From: DATJFQ01 sp035492775
GTDB taxonomy: Bacteria; Acidobacteriota; Vicinamibacteria; Vicinamibacterales; 2-12-FULL-66-21
Direction of reading: 5' to 3'
Length of the DNA stretch: 64,000 nucleotides
NCBI GenBank assembly: GCA_035492775.1
Contig: DATJIW010000009.1
Coordinates: 1-64,000 of the forward strand
The notes under the pieces are model-generated. The model did not search any database. It worked only from the letters and a program-made list of their open reading frames with translations, and was not told the DNA's origin. This document shows positions 48,597 to 57,616 of the stretch, piece after piece (position 1 is the first letter of the stretch; every line of letters starts with the position of its first letter). The position numbers and the translations under genes were made by a program.

Positions 48597-49664
48597 CTAC
48601 TTCGAGGGTTCTTTCGCGGCCACCAACCCGGTCTTCTCGTTCAGCCAGTCGAACAGATGGCGAGTCTCCCAGAAGCGTCCATTGTTCGAGTGCGCACCGA
48701 GGACGACGAAGGCAAGCGGTGTGTCCATCTGCGGAAGCTTCAACAGCGTCGCGAGGCAATACCCGGCTTTCGAGATGAAACCAGTCTTGCCGCCCATCAC
48801 CTGCACGTCGCCGGCGAGGAGGAGGTGGTTCGTACTGTGAATCGGAATCGTGCGGCGGTCGGTCGTGACGGTGTACTCCGGCGTCCGCATGATCGAGGCG
48901 ATCCGCTCGTCGCTGGCCGCAAACGAAATCAGGTGCGACAGGTCCCACGCCGACGACACGTTGTTGGGATTCAACCCCGAGGGATCCGAGAAACTCGTCG
49001 TATCGAGGCCGAGTTCGATCGCCTTCTCGTTCATGCGCTCGACGAACGATGCAGTGCCGCCGTGCGACGTGCGCGCCAGCGCCCGGGCCGCGGCGTTGTC
49101 CGACGCGATCAGCATCAGATGAAGGAGCTCGCCGTATGTGAGCCGGTCGTTCGCCCGCAGGTGCGTCGTCGAGGCTGCGTAGACGTCGCTGCGCTCGACC
49201 GTGACTTCCTGGCTCAAGTCGGGGTTGTCCTCGAGGAACACCAGCGCGGTCATCACCTTGGTGATGCTCGCGATCGAGCGCTGATCCTTCGCGTTTTCCT
49301 CGTAGAGAATCTTGCCTGTTTCGGGGTCGAACACGATCGCGGCGGCGGCGCGGATATCCGGTACCATCTCGCCGCTGGTCGGGTCTTCCTTGTACCGCGG
49401 CGTCATCGCCTCGCGCAGCTGCGCGAGGGCGTTCAGACGGGCAGTTTCGCGAGCGCGAGCGGACGCACGGGCCGACGCCAGCCTGGATTTGCGCGCCCTG
49501 GATGCCGTCGCCGAATACGCGGTCTTCTTATGAGTGGTCGTGGACGACCGATGGGTCGTCGACTTTTTCTGAACGGCACCAGCCGCAGGCGCGGCAAAGC
49601 ACAATGAGACGCCCAGCAGCGTCGACACGAGACGAACAGCCAGAACGGGACGGATCAGGCGCAC
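48597..49664 (-). CDS. D-alanyl-D-alanine carboxypeptidase, S11 family (PBP5/PBP7-like)
   Basis: Periplasmic penicillin-binding protein that trims peptidoglycan stem peptides or cross-links. SxxK is in SIASITKVMTALVFLE, SxN is SDNAAARALA, and KTG is GGKTGFISKAGYCLAT. The start GTG 49664 is chosen because GGAGG lies 4 nt upstream and it places a clean signal peptide first (VRLIRPVLAVRLVSTLLGVS, then AAPAAGA); a TTG at 49703 is the alternative. It has 355 residues, with a basic Ser/Thr-rich linker at about 30-65. A terminator follows. Confidence 0.92.
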   Translation of the reverse strand: MRLIRPVLAVRLVSTLLGVSLCFAAPAAGAVQKKSTTHRSSTTTHKKTAYSATASRARKSRLASARASARARETARLNALAQLREAMTPRYKEDPTSGEMVPDIRAAAAIVFDPETGKILYEENAKDQRSIASITKVMTALVFLEDNPDLSQEVTVERSDVYAASTTHLRANDRLTYGELLHLMLIASDNAAARALARTSHGGTASFVERMNEKAIELGLDTTSFSDPSGLNPNNVSSAWDLSHLISFAASDERIASIMRTPEYTVTTDRRTIPIHSTNHLLLAGDVQVMGGKTGFISKAGYCLATLLKLPQMDTPLAFVVLGAHSNNGRFWETRHLFDWLNEKTGLVAAKEPSK

Positions 49665-49978
49665 GAAGCCTCCGTGTTTCGCCAAGCGGTCGGCTGGGAG
49701 CAACCGGTTGGTTTTGTGGTGGAACCCAGAGAGTGTAACAACGAACCCTCATGGATGCAACCACTTATGCAGCCCGGCTGCTCACGCGCGGCGGCGCCGC
49801 GCTTCAGGTCGTCCGGATGGGCTCGGATCCAAACGGCGTACCAAACAGCCGGGCTCCGCGCGGGACGCCCCGAGGTGATGCCTCGACGGGGGCGCTCGCG
49901 AAGTCCGACTACGTGGCACGTGCTCCAGGCTTCCGGCTGGAAGCACCCGCTCGAAGCGCGGAGTGATACTTTACTGAC

Positions 49979-50506
49979 GTGAAGAGCCACCCCGATTACG
50001 AATTTGAGGCGCTGCGCGCAACGATTCGCGAGCGCGGCACGGCGCGACTCGTCCTGCTCCCGGTCACGTTGGGAGTCTGGGCGGCCGTCGCGGTCGCAAC
50101 CACGGCGGCGGTGGCCCTGCCCATCGCGGCGCTGGTGCCCCTGGTGGTGCTGGCTGCCGGGTTCGAGGCGATCTACGCGTTGCACGTGAACGTCGAACGT
50201 ATCGGCCGGTACATCCAGGTCTTCCACGAGCAGGACGGCGGCTGGGAACACGTGGCGATGGCCTTCGGAGAGCGCTTTCCCGGGAGCGGCACGGACGCGT
50301 TGTTCAGCGGGCTTTTCCTGATTGCCACCGCACTCAATTTCCTGCCCGTTGGCCTCGGAGGAACGACGCCCGAAATGGTGGTGGCGGGACTGCTCCATCT
50401 GCTCCTTGCCATTCATATCGGCACGGCGCGCTCGCGCGCCGCAAAACAGCGAAAACAGGATCTGGAACGGTTCACCGCGATCCGAGAGGATGCCTCGCAG
50501 GGCTGA
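49979..50506 (+). CDS. Uncharacterised integral membrane protein
   Basis: A 175-residue protein from GTG 49979. About four hydrophobic segments are visible: LVLLPVTLGVWAAVAVATTA, AALVPLVVLAAGFEAIYALH, ALFSGLFLIATALNFLPVGL and MVVAGLLHLLLAIHIGTA. A soluble loop between helices 2 and 3 contains NVERIGRYIQVFHEQDGGWE. The C-terminus is charged (AAKQRKQDLERFTAI). No family recognised. The 275-bp gap upstream holds nothing else I can support. Confidence 0.6.
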   Translation: MKSHPDYEFEALRATIRERGTARLVLLPVTLGVWAAVAVATTAAVALPIAALVPLVVLAAGFEAIYALHVNVERIGRYIQVFHEQDGGWEHVAMAFGERFPGSGTDALFSGLFLIATALNFLPVGLGGTTPEMVVAGLLHLLLAIHIGTARSRAAKQRKQDLERFTAIREDASQG

Positions 50507-50657
50507 TCCAACGCGTTGGTGCGGATGATTCAACGATTTGCGAAAGTCCGATCGGTCGCTGTACGCTCGCCGGATTTTCTCCGGACATTCTTTACACTTC
50601 GGCAAGACCTCAACGGTACGCGGATTGCTCATCACGCCCGCGAGGTCGGAGAGACCG

Positions 50658-50870
50658 ATGATGAGTCTGGTTCGATTGCTTGGCTTCACCACCCTGTCAT
50701 GCGGCTGCGTGACGGGCCGATACCGCGAAGTCGCCACCCATCGTGAGGTGACGTACGTCGAGGAAAAGGGGCATGGCTGCATGCACCCGGCCCACCGCCG
50801 CAATCACACGCTCGCTCCCGTCCGCTACGGATTGCAGACACCGCTCACAGAAGTCGCGCAGGCCAGTTAA
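50658..50870 (+). CDS. Possible small cysteine-containing exported peptide
   Basis: A 70-residue open frame from ATG 50658, with GGAGAG 5-10 nt before it. It begins MMSLVRLLGFTTLSCGCVTG, which could be a short signal or lipoprotein leader, followed by a His/Arg-rich part with one further Cys (HGCMHPAHRRNH). Nothing similar comes to mind. The rest of the 611-bp gap 50507-51117 holds only the terminator at 51062. Confidence 0.3.
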   Translation: MMSLVRLLGFTTLSCGCVTGRYREVATHREVTYVEEKGHGCMHPAHRRNHTLAPVRYGLQTPLTEVAQAS

Positions 50871-51061
50871 GCCATCCATCCGCCCGCCTTCGGCAGGCGA
50901 CTGCCATTTTCCGGCACCTTACTTTTCCCGGCTGACTCTATTTGTCACCTCCGCAGGATTCCACGCGTGCGAAAGAGTCTGTCAGAACGCAGACTTTAGG
51001 GGTTGAACCCACCAGACAAATGCACTCCGTCCTCCGGAGCCGCGCGCCCATCCAGGTCTAA

Positions 51062-51099
51062 AAGAAAACCCCGGCGCATCCGTCCATGCGCCGGGGTTT
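51062..51099 (-). terminator. Rho-independent terminator of the large TonB receptor gene
   Basis: On the minus strand AAACCCCGGCGCAT, loop GGACGG, ATGCGCCGGGGTTT (51099-51066), then TTCTTTTA: a 14-bp perfect stem with a T-rich tail, 19 bp after the receptor stop. Confidence 0.93.
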
Positions 51100-51117
51100 C
51101 ACGAGCGGTCGAACCCG

Positions 51118-54100
51118 TCAGAAGCGGACGTGTGCGCCCAGCTGGAGCTGCCAGCGCGAACGCAGGTCGTCGCGAAGGAACGTCGTGAACGTGGGGCTCA
51201 CGAGCGTCGAGACGTTGTAGCCGGTCAGCGGGGCCGCCACCGTTACCGACGTGGGGACCGTGCCAGGTTGCGAGATCTGCCCGAACGACACGTACTGCAC
51301 CAGGCCCTTGTGCCGATCGAACAGATTGATCAGGTTGAACGCGTCGAGCGTAATCTCGGTGCGGTACTTCTTGTACGGCAACTGCACCGCGAAGCGTCCG
51401 TCGAGCGTATTCGTCCACGGCCCGCGGCACGCATTGCGCGGAATGGTTTGCCCCACATAGCCCTGGGCGCAGCTGCTCAGAGCACTGATGAACTGCTGGT
51501 ACGTGCCGCCCGTGTAAGTGATCGGGTCCGAGGCCGTCGGGATATAGAGCAGATCGTTGAAGCCGCGGTTGTCGCCGTTGACGTCACGGTTGTACGTGTA
51601 AGTGTAAGGACGTCCGGTGGTGCCCGTGTAGACGAGGCTGACGACCGGCTGGATCGACTTGGCGAACGGCATGTTGTACGAACCCGACAGCGTAATGTGA
51701 TGACCCGGGTCGAAGTTCGAGATCGACAGCGGCGCGTTGTTGGGATCGCCCGGCACATAAACGTTGCCCCAGTTCGAGGCGGCCTGGTCCGACGTGCCGT
51801 CCATGATGCTCTTGGATCGCCCGAACGCGTACGAGCCCTGGACGAAGAGGCCGTTGGTGAAGGGACGGCGCACCTGGTACGCGAAGTTATAGTTGTAGCC
51901 CTCGCTGGTGTTCGTCAGGAGGATCACGTCGCTCAGCGACGGCACGTTCTTCACGAAGAAGGGACGCCCGCCGACTCCGACCACGCCGGCAGCCTGCACG
52001 TAATTCAGGTTCTGGTACTTGATGTCCTGCATCGTCTTCGACCAGACGACGTCGGCGTTGCCGATGAAACCCCACGGCAGCGTGTGGTCGTACCCGATGT
52101 TGCCGCGCAGCACGGAGGGGTACTTGAAGTTCGGATCGATGACGTCGATTTCATTCGTGAACGACCCCGCCGAGGCACCGGTCACCGTCGTCGGCTGGTT
52201 GTTCGCATCGGTGATGTACGGGATGCGGTTGGCGGTATTGAAGCTCGCGCCGATCCGCGTGAAATCGATGCCGGTGTTCCCGAACTGGTTGGAAATCCAG
52301 ACATAGGCCGGGCGTCCCGTGAAGAGACCGAGCCCGCCGCGGATCTGCTGGGTCCCCTTCTCGTTCAACGCGTAGTTGACGCCGATGCGCGGTGACCACT
52401 CCACGCCGTTCGGGACGACGTCGGTCGCATAGCCGAAGTTGGCGACGGCCGCCGGATTCGCGTTCGGCTTCTCCGGGAACCGCGGCGCGTCTACGCGCAG
52501 GCCGTACGTGAGCGTCAGCGCCGGACGGAGCCGCCACTGATCGCCGGCGTACCCGCCCCACTGCCGCACCTTGAACGCCGCCCGCTGATGCGGGTCACTC
52601 GTCGCGGAGAAGCTGTGGTCGTACTGCTGCGCGAGTCCGGTCTCGAAGTTGTCGAGGCTGGAGAAGTTGTACGTGCCGTAGAAGTCGCGGATGAAGAGGT
52701 TGCTCAGATTGAGGAACTCGTTATGGGTTCCGAGCGTGAAAGTGTGCGTTCCCTTCAGGAGCGTGTACGCGTCGTTGAGTTCCATGATGTCCTGGTCGAT
52801 CGCGTTCTGTCCTGAGAACTGTTCCGTGCCGGACACGACCGTGACGCCCGTTGCGAGCGTGACGGTCGTCTGCGGGAACGGAGCGTTACCGATCGGACTC
52901 TCGCGGTGATCGCGCACGCGCGTATACGTCAGACGAAACTCGTTGACGCCCTTCCCGAACTGCGAGTTCAACTGGCCGACGGTCGAATTCGTCTTGCTCA
53001 CGTACCGGTAGAACGCGTCCGGGGTGCGGAACGCCGTGGCGGATACGGGGCTGATGTCGTTCAGCGCGCTGATGTAGTTGTTCCGGATCGTAAGCTGGTG
53101 GCCCTTGGCGACGTTGAAATCGCCGCGGACGAAGTACTTGTCGCTGTTGGTCCCCCTCGGGAACTCGGCGCCGGGATTGTCGCCCGGACTGTAGTGATAG
53201 AGGTTCTCGAGGTCGTTGATGTAGCGGTTGAACAGGTCCGGCTGCGTGAAGGGGACGCCCGTGCCGTTCACCGAGAAGCCGGTCGGGCGGGTCTTCCGCG
53301 CCCATTCGAGGTTCCCATAGTAGAACGCCTTGTTCTGCTGGATCGGTCCTCCGAGGCCGAAGCCGCCCTGCTTGTCCTTGAGGGTCGAGATCTTCGTGTT
53401 CGTGACGCCCTTGCCGACCCAGTCCTGGTTCCGCGCCTGGAAGAAACCAGTGCCGTGCAGGCTGTTGGTGCCGCTCTTCGTGATCGCGTTGATGCCGCCG
53501 CCGGAGAAGCCGCCCTGCCGTACATCGTACGGCGAGACCACGAGCTGAAGTTCCTGGACGGCATCGAGGCTGACGGGCTGCGTTTCCGCCGTACCACCTG
53601 GGACGCCCGCCGAACTGGCGAGACCAAACAGATCGTTGTTGACCGCGCCGTCGATCTGCAGCGAGTTGTACCGGAAGCTGTTGCCGGCAACCGCGACGAC
53701 GGTCGCGGTGTCCGCGCCCGACCCGCCGCCGAACGTATTGAACAGCGGATTGATGCGGACGATGTCGGTGAGGCTGCGCGAAATGGTCGGCAGCGACTCC
53801 TTGACCTGATTCGAGATGTTGTCGGCCGTTCCCGCGCGCGACAGATCAATCGGCGGCGCCTCGGCGACGACGTCGACCGTCTCGGTCACCGACGCGACCT
53901 GCAGCTTGAAATCGACCGTCTTCTCGGCTCCGAGCTGGACGTCGATGTTGTCCTGTTTCTCCGGCTTGAAGCCGCTCAGGTCAACGGACACGGTGTACGG
54001 TCCGACGCGAACGTTCAGGATGCTGAATCGGCCGTCGGCTCCGGTCACCGTCTCGTAACTGGTGCCCGTCGGCGTATGAATCGCAGTGACGGTCGCGCCG

Positions 54101-54246
54101 GGAAGCACGCCGCCCTGGTTGTCCGTGACCGTGCCCGCGATGTTGCCGGTCGTTACGGTCTGCGCAGCCGCGCTCGCCGCCCACAACAGAGCGAGACAGA
54201 GCACGACCGGCAGGCCCCAGCCAGCCTTAGTACGCAATCTCATCAC
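51118..54246 (-). CDS. TonB-dependent receptor with carboxypeptidase-regulatory-like domain (Oar type), large form
   Basis: Outer-membrane transporter of 1042 residues. Signal peptide MMRLRTKAGWGLPVVLCLAL then LWAASAAAQ. The N-terminal sandwich has GNIAGTVTDNQGGVLPGATV and FSILNVRVGPYTVSVDLSGF. The plug includes VQELQLVVSPYDVRQGGFSG and GGGINAITKSGTNSLHGTGF. The barrel is rich in aromatic residues and ends WQLQLGAHVRF. The VSPYDVRQGGFSGG motif is typical of Oar-like proteins thought to move peptides or large ligands. The ligand is unknown. It lies downstream of the VWFA-related gene on the same strand, 185 bp away. Confidence 0.92.
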   Translation of the reverse strand: MMRLRTKAGWGLPVVLCLALLWAASAAAQTVTTGNIAGTVTDNQGGVLPGATVTAIHTPTGTSYETVTGADGRFSILNVRVGPYTVSVDLSGFKPEKQDNIDVQLGAEKTVDFKLQVASVTETVDVVAEAPPIDLSRAGTADNISNQVKESLPTISRSLTDIVRINPLFNTFGGGSGADTATVVAVAGNSFRYNSLQIDGAVNNDLFGLASSAGVPGGTAETQPVSLDAVQELQLVVSPYDVRQGGFSGGGINAITKSGTNSLHGTGFFQARNQDWVGKGVTNTKISTLKDKQGGFGLGGPIQQNKAFYYGNLEWARKTRPTGFSVNGTGVPFTQPDLFNRYINDLENLYHYSPGDNPGAEFPRGTNSDKYFVRGDFNVAKGHQLTIRNNYISALNDISPVSATAFRTPDAFYRYVSKTNSTVGQLNSQFGKGVNEFRLTYTRVRDHRESPIGNAPFPQTTVTLATGVTVVSGTEQFSGQNAIDQDIMELNDAYTLLKGTHTFTLGTHNEFLNLSNLFIRDFYGTYNFSSLDNFETGLAQQYDHSFSATSDPHQRAAFKVRQWGGYAGDQWRLRPALTLTYGLRVDAPRFPEKPNANPAAVANFGYATDVVPNGVEWSPRIGVNYALNEKGTQQIRGGLGLFTGRPAYVWISNQFGNTGIDFTRIGASFNTANRIPYITDANNQPTTVTGASAGSFTNEIDVIDPNFKYPSVLRGNIGYDHTLPWGFIGNADVVWSKTMQDIKYQNLNYVQAAGVVGVGGRPFFVKNVPSLSDVILLTNTSEGYNYNFAYQVRRPFTNGLFVQGSYAFGRSKSIMDGTSDQAASNWGNVYVPGDPNNAPLSISNFDPGHHITLSGSYNMPFAKSIQPVVSLVYTGTTGRPYTYTYNRDVNGDNRGFNDLLYIPTASDPITYTGGTYQQFISALSSCAQGYVGQTIPRNACRGPWTNTLDGRFAVQLPYKKYRTEITLDAFNLINLFDRHKGLVQYVSFGQISQPGTVPTSVTVAAPLTGYNVSTLVSPTFTTFLRDDLRSRWQLQLGAHVRF

Positions 54247-54431
54247 GTAGTTCTCCCGAATGCTTGAATAACGGACGTTCTAGGTGGAAGAAGAGCGCCC
54301 GGATTATAGCAGACCGGGCACGGAAAACCGTGGACCAAGATCGCGGATTCTGGAAGAGAAATTACGGAAAACTGCCGCGAAAATGCCGGCGGTTGCACGG
54401 CGGTTTCACGGGCGTTTCGAAAATTTTTCGA

Positions 54432-55739
54432 TCAATCCGGCTGGAGGCCCTTCGACGACGTCTTGGGCGGCGGTTTCAGGATGTACTCCTGGCGGTAATT
54501 CAGCGTGTATTTGCCGGGCCGGGCAATCCGGATTTCGATCTTCCGCCGCCGCTTGAGCGGGTCGGGGTTCGACGAATAGTAGCCGAGCACGTAATAGTCG
54601 CTCGTTTCCGCGTCGATCTTCTTGAGCGCCCGATCGAAATCGTTCTGGTTGATGACCGCGACGCCACCCGTCTGCTCGGCCAGGACGCGCAGGCTCGTCT
54701 GCGTTTCGCGGACGTAGTCCTGCCACTCGTTGGTGTCGACGTTTTCGTCGAGGTCGGGGCCCCCGACCAGCCCCCGTGGATCGATCGTGTAAATCGTCGC
54801 GTTCGCGCGGTTGGCATGCCGCGTCACCTCGGCAAGCTCGCCGGCGAGATCCGCCGCGGCGAACTCGTTGTTGTTGGTGTCAGACGAGAACGGGTCCGAA
54901 TCCGCGATCGGCTGTCCGCTGGAGTCGGTCTGCTGCCCCGGCGAATAGCGTTCGGCTTCGGCTTTCGCCCGCGACTGCGCAAACGGATCGAAATCGTAGC
55001 CGTTGCTCACCCAGATGAACGCCTTGCGCCGGTTGTGGACCTGCTCGAGCCTGGTCAGGATGTCGTTGACGGTCGAGAACGCGACGTGCGCGCGATAGCG
55101 AACTTCCGGCGGTCCCTGCGATCCCTGCGGCACGTCGATGATGTCGGACGGCTTGAGCCCGTTGCCCGAGATCTTGTTCATCGCTTCGTCCAGGCGCTTG
55201 CGGTCGTACGTCATGTCGATCGCAATCGACGATGGACCGGACGACACGATGCCGAACATGTCGCCTTCGTGTACGAGTTCCTTTTCGATCTTCTTGAACA
55301 GATCGCGAATCCGTCCGGTGTTCCGGAAATCGAGGTGCAGATCGTCCACGAAGATCAGAAAGATGCGGCCGGACGCATCGCTCGTCGGCCGTGTCGGCGG
55401 GAGCAGGATTCCTTCCTGCGGTGCGACGGGCGGCGCCGCGTTGTCCGCGTTGATCACACGGCCGCCGTGCGTCAGCACGAAGCTGACGATGTCCTGGCGG
55501 ACGCCGTCCTCGTACACCTCGAAGTCGGATTTGTTCAAGTCGGGAATGAACGTGCCCTTGTCGTCGCGGACGATGACATCGCTGGTGACGAGGTCGACGC
55601 TCCGTCGAATCACCTGCGACGAAGGCACCGGCGTCGTCGGCGGATTCTGCGGCGCCTGCGCGCTGGGGAGCGCGGCCGCACCGCACGCGCACGCGACGAG
55701 GCACAGCGACAGCTTCCGCCAGCTCGGATTGGAACTCAT
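54432..55739 (-). CDS. VWFA-related secreted protein, acidobacterial type
   Basis: A 435-residue protein with a signal peptide (LSLCLVACACGAAALPSAQA). The first part has RRSVDLVTSDVIVRDDKGTF and FEVYEDGVRQDI. The von Willebrand A-like domain (about 125-380) starts IFLIFVDDLHLDFRNTGRIR; the residues VDDLHLD stand where integrin-type MIDAS DxSxS would be. It ends with a beta segment RKIEIRIARPGKYTLNYRQE. This plan is the VWFA-related Acidobacterial family, exported and of unknown function. A complex with outer-membrane proteins is inference. Confidence 0.87.
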   Translation of the reverse strand: MSSNPSWRKLSLCLVACACGAAALPSAQAPQNPPTTPVPSSQVIRRSVDLVTSDVIVRDDKGTFIPDLNKSDFEVYEDGVRQDIVSFVLTHGGRVINADNAAPPVAPQEGILLPPTRPTSDASGRIFLIFVDDLHLDFRNTGRIRDLFKKIEKELVHEGDMFGIVSSGPSSIAIDMTYDRKRLDEAMNKISGNGLKPSDIIDVPQGSQGPPEVRYRAHVAFSTVNDILTRLEQVHNRRKAFIWVSNGYDFDPFAQSRAKAEAERYSPGQQTDSSGQPIADSDPFSSDTNNNEFAAADLAGELAEVTRHANRANATIYTIDPRGLVGGPDLDENVDTNEWQDYVRETQTSLRVLAEQTGGVAVINQNDFDRALKKIDAETSDYYVLGYYSSNPDPLKRRRKIEIRIARPGKYTLNYRQEYILKPPPKTSSKGLQPD

Positions 55740-55769
55740 AGAAGGATTATACCTAGAGCGTTGAACGAG

Positions 55770-56459
55770 TTAGGGCAGGCTGCCGCGGTCGCGCCGGCGG
55801 CGAGCGTGGCCGACCTCCGCGCGAATGCTCTCGTAGACGGCCTCGTATCGTTCGAGGCCTTCGTCCACGTCTTCATTCGTCACCCAGCTATCGGGGTTTA
55901 GACGTTCCGCGCGGCTTTTCAGCTCCTCGCGTCCCAGCTCGTCCATCTGCCGCTCGGCAATGCGTGCCATGACCTCCGCGTATCGCGCGCGGAGCCTTGC
56001 CAGCGGCTCGGCGCCGAGACGCTGAAAAGCGGCAGCCTCCTGGTGCGTCTCACGCTCGACCGCCTGATCGGCGACTTCCGGCATCCGCACCGCTTCGCGG
56101 GACGGCCGTTCCACCGCGGAGTCATCGGGGGATGGCGGAGCCTCCGTGGAAAACCGATCGGCCTTTCGCTCGTGACGCCGCTCCGGCGCGCGATGGCGCG
56201 GGGCGGGCGCCTCGGAGTCGGATGTCTTGATCTCAGGCGACTGTTTGAGAATGCGGGGCCAGTCGAACTGGACGTCCGGATTGTGTTCCTCGATCAGCCG
56301 GATCGCCTCTTCGTCGATCGGACCACGGCCGACACGAATCGCCGGAGGCGTGCGGAAGAAATAAAGGACGCGCTGTCCTCTCGCACCCCGCCGCCGGGCC
56401 TGCAGGATCGTCGTCGTCTCGTATCCACGGCGATCTTTCGAGAACCGGAGATGCGGCAG
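55770..56459 (-). CDS. Uncharacterised protein, probable CTG start
   Basis: A 229-residue reading frame whose N-terminus, LPHLRFSKDRRGYETTTILQ, is well organised and lies upstream of the first GTG (56114). It continues RVLYFFRTPPAIRVGRGPID and EEAIRLIEEHNPDVQFDWPR, then an acidic/basic linker and a helical C-terminal half (about 115-215) with ERYEAVYESIRAEVG. The frame is open from 56462, directly behind the TAG stop of the upstream gene in the same frame. The only plausible initiator for the conserved part is CTG 56459, with AGAGGA about 8 nt upstream. Function unknown. Confidence 0.65.
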   Translation of the reverse strand: MPHLRFSKDRRGYETTTILQARRRGARGQRVLYFFRTPPAIRVGRGPIDEEAIRLIEEHNPDVQFDWPRILKQSPEIKTSDSEAPAPRHRAPERRHERKADRFSTEAPPSPDDSAVERPSREAVRMPEVADQAVERETHQEAAAFQRLGAEPLARLRARYAEVMARIAERQMDELGREELKSRAERLNPDSWVTNEDVDEGLERYEAVYESIRAEVGHARRRRDRGSLP

Positions 56460-56462
56460 AAC

Positions 56463-57083
56463 CTACTTCCTCTTCTGTTTCGCTGGAGCGGCGGATTTTT
56501 TCGAAGCGGCGCGCCCAGCGGGGCGCTTGCCCCGCGAAGCCGCCGGCGCCTTGCGCGCCGGCCGCGCAGTGGTGCGGGGGGACCGTGCCGTTTGAGCGGC
56601 CGGACGGCGTCTCGGCTCCTCCTGCGTTGGCGCGGAGCGCTCGGTCCGGGTGGCTGCCGCCGAGCGTTCCACCAGCGTGAATCGCGTCTGATCGCCGATG
56701 GTGTGGTAGCTCCACAGTTCCGCTACGTTCACCTGGTTCTCGGCGACCAGCCGCTTGGCAATCTCCACGTTTGCGGCCGGCACGTACAAATGCAATGCGG
56801 GCTTGAGCCGCCCGAAGTGCGCCCACTGGGCCATCGCCTCGAGGTGGTTGACGGATTCTCCGGTTTCGACTTCGACGACCGCCTCTATCCGGCGTCCGCG
56901 ATCCTGTGAGGTGAGAATCAGGTCGGGAAACACCTGGCCCGGTCCGGATTTGACTCCGGCAGTCTGCTCCTCGCCGACGTTCGCAGCCACGTCATGCCGG
57001 CGCTTGAGTTTCGCCTGCAGCAGCCGGATGATCCGGTCATGCTCGAGCTGCTCTCGAACGGGTCGCACCAGGATGGGACTCAC
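56463..57083 (-). CDS. PD-(D/E)XK-like protein with histone-like basic tail
   Basis: A 206-residue protein from GTG 57083, chosen because GGAGG lies 4 nt upstream; an earlier in-frame start at 57197 has no site. The N-terminal 130 residues have HDRIIRLLQAKLKRRHDVAA, then VFPDLILTSQDRGRRIEAVV and EVETGES. The order P-D, about 11 residues, E-A-V-V-E-V-E resembles the PD-(D/E)XK nuclease core, although the lysine of E-x-K is a glutamate. QWAHFGRLKPALHLYVPAAN follows. The last 50 residues are Lys/Arg/Ala/Pro rich (ASKKSAAPAKQKRK), like histone H1 tails. A DNA-binding nuclease-fold protein is inference. Confidence 0.6.
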   Translation of the reverse strand: MSPILVRPVREQLEHDRIIRLLQAKLKRRHDVAANVGEEQTAGVKSGPGQVFPDLILTSQDRGRRIEAVVEVETGESVNHLEAMAQWAHFGRLKPALHLYVPAANVEIAKRLVAENQVNVAELWSYHTIGDQTRFTLVERSAAATRTERSAPTQEEPRRRPAAQTARSPRTTARPARKAPAASRGKRPAGRAASKKSAAPAKQKRK

Positions 57084-57208
57084 GAGGCCTCCGGGCGGTG
57101 AAAGATAACCCGTAATCTTAATCCAGATTCGCGACTCATGTATAGTGGGGCATCCGCGCTCCACCCCGGCAGCTTGACGCGCATGTCTTTTGCCCACAGA
57201 ATGATGCG

Positions 57209-57616
57209 GTGATCGCGCCGCCGGAGGACGGACAGCCCGCCTCCGCTCCCCGAACCATTCTCATCGTGGACGACGACCGATCCGTGGCTGATACGTTCGC
57301 CAGGATTCTCAAGCTCGAGGGATTCAACGTCGAGACGGCCTTCAACGCCGAGGAGGGCCTGGGGCTGGCCAGCAACGCCAACCCCGCCGCCATCATCCTC
57401 GACATGCGGATGCCCATTACCAACGGTCTCCAGTTCCTCAAAATGGTCCGGGATCTGCCCGACTTGAAGACGACACCGGTGGCGATCGTCACCGGCGATT
57501 ACTTCCTGCCGGAGCCGATTCAGGCCGAACTCAAACAGCTCGGCGCGGAAATCCGCTTCAAGCCGCTCTGGCTCGAGGACCTGATTACTCTCGCCCGCTC
57601 GCTGGTTCAGGCGTGA
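57209..57616 (+). CDS. Single-domain response regulator (receiver)
   Basis: A 135-residue CheY-like receiver without an output domain. The acidic pair is in TILIVDDDRSVADTF, the phosphorylated aspartate is in AIILDMRMP near residue 61, and the switch residues are the threonine of AIVTGDYFLP and the lysine of RFKPLWLEDL. It starts at GTG 57209; a TATAGT box is present at 57141-57146. Its last four bases overlap hemE (GTGA). No sensor kinase is nearby. Confidence 0.9.
   Translation: MIAPPEDGQPASAPRTILIVDDDRSVADTFARILKLEGFNVETAFNAEEGLGLASNANPAAIILDMRMPITNGLQFLKMVRDLPDLKTTPVAIVTGDYFLPEPIQAELKQLGAEIRFKPLWLEDLITLARSLVQA

Noticed and set aside
49751..49966. 71-codon open frame between the carboxypeptidase and membrane protein genes
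   Set aside because: No ribosome site, no recognisable pattern and composition of random high-GC DNA.
56233..56826. 197-codon open frame overlapping the 56463 gene
   Set aside because: It is a shifted frame of the two genes on the same strand; the real frames have organised sequence and a ribosome site.
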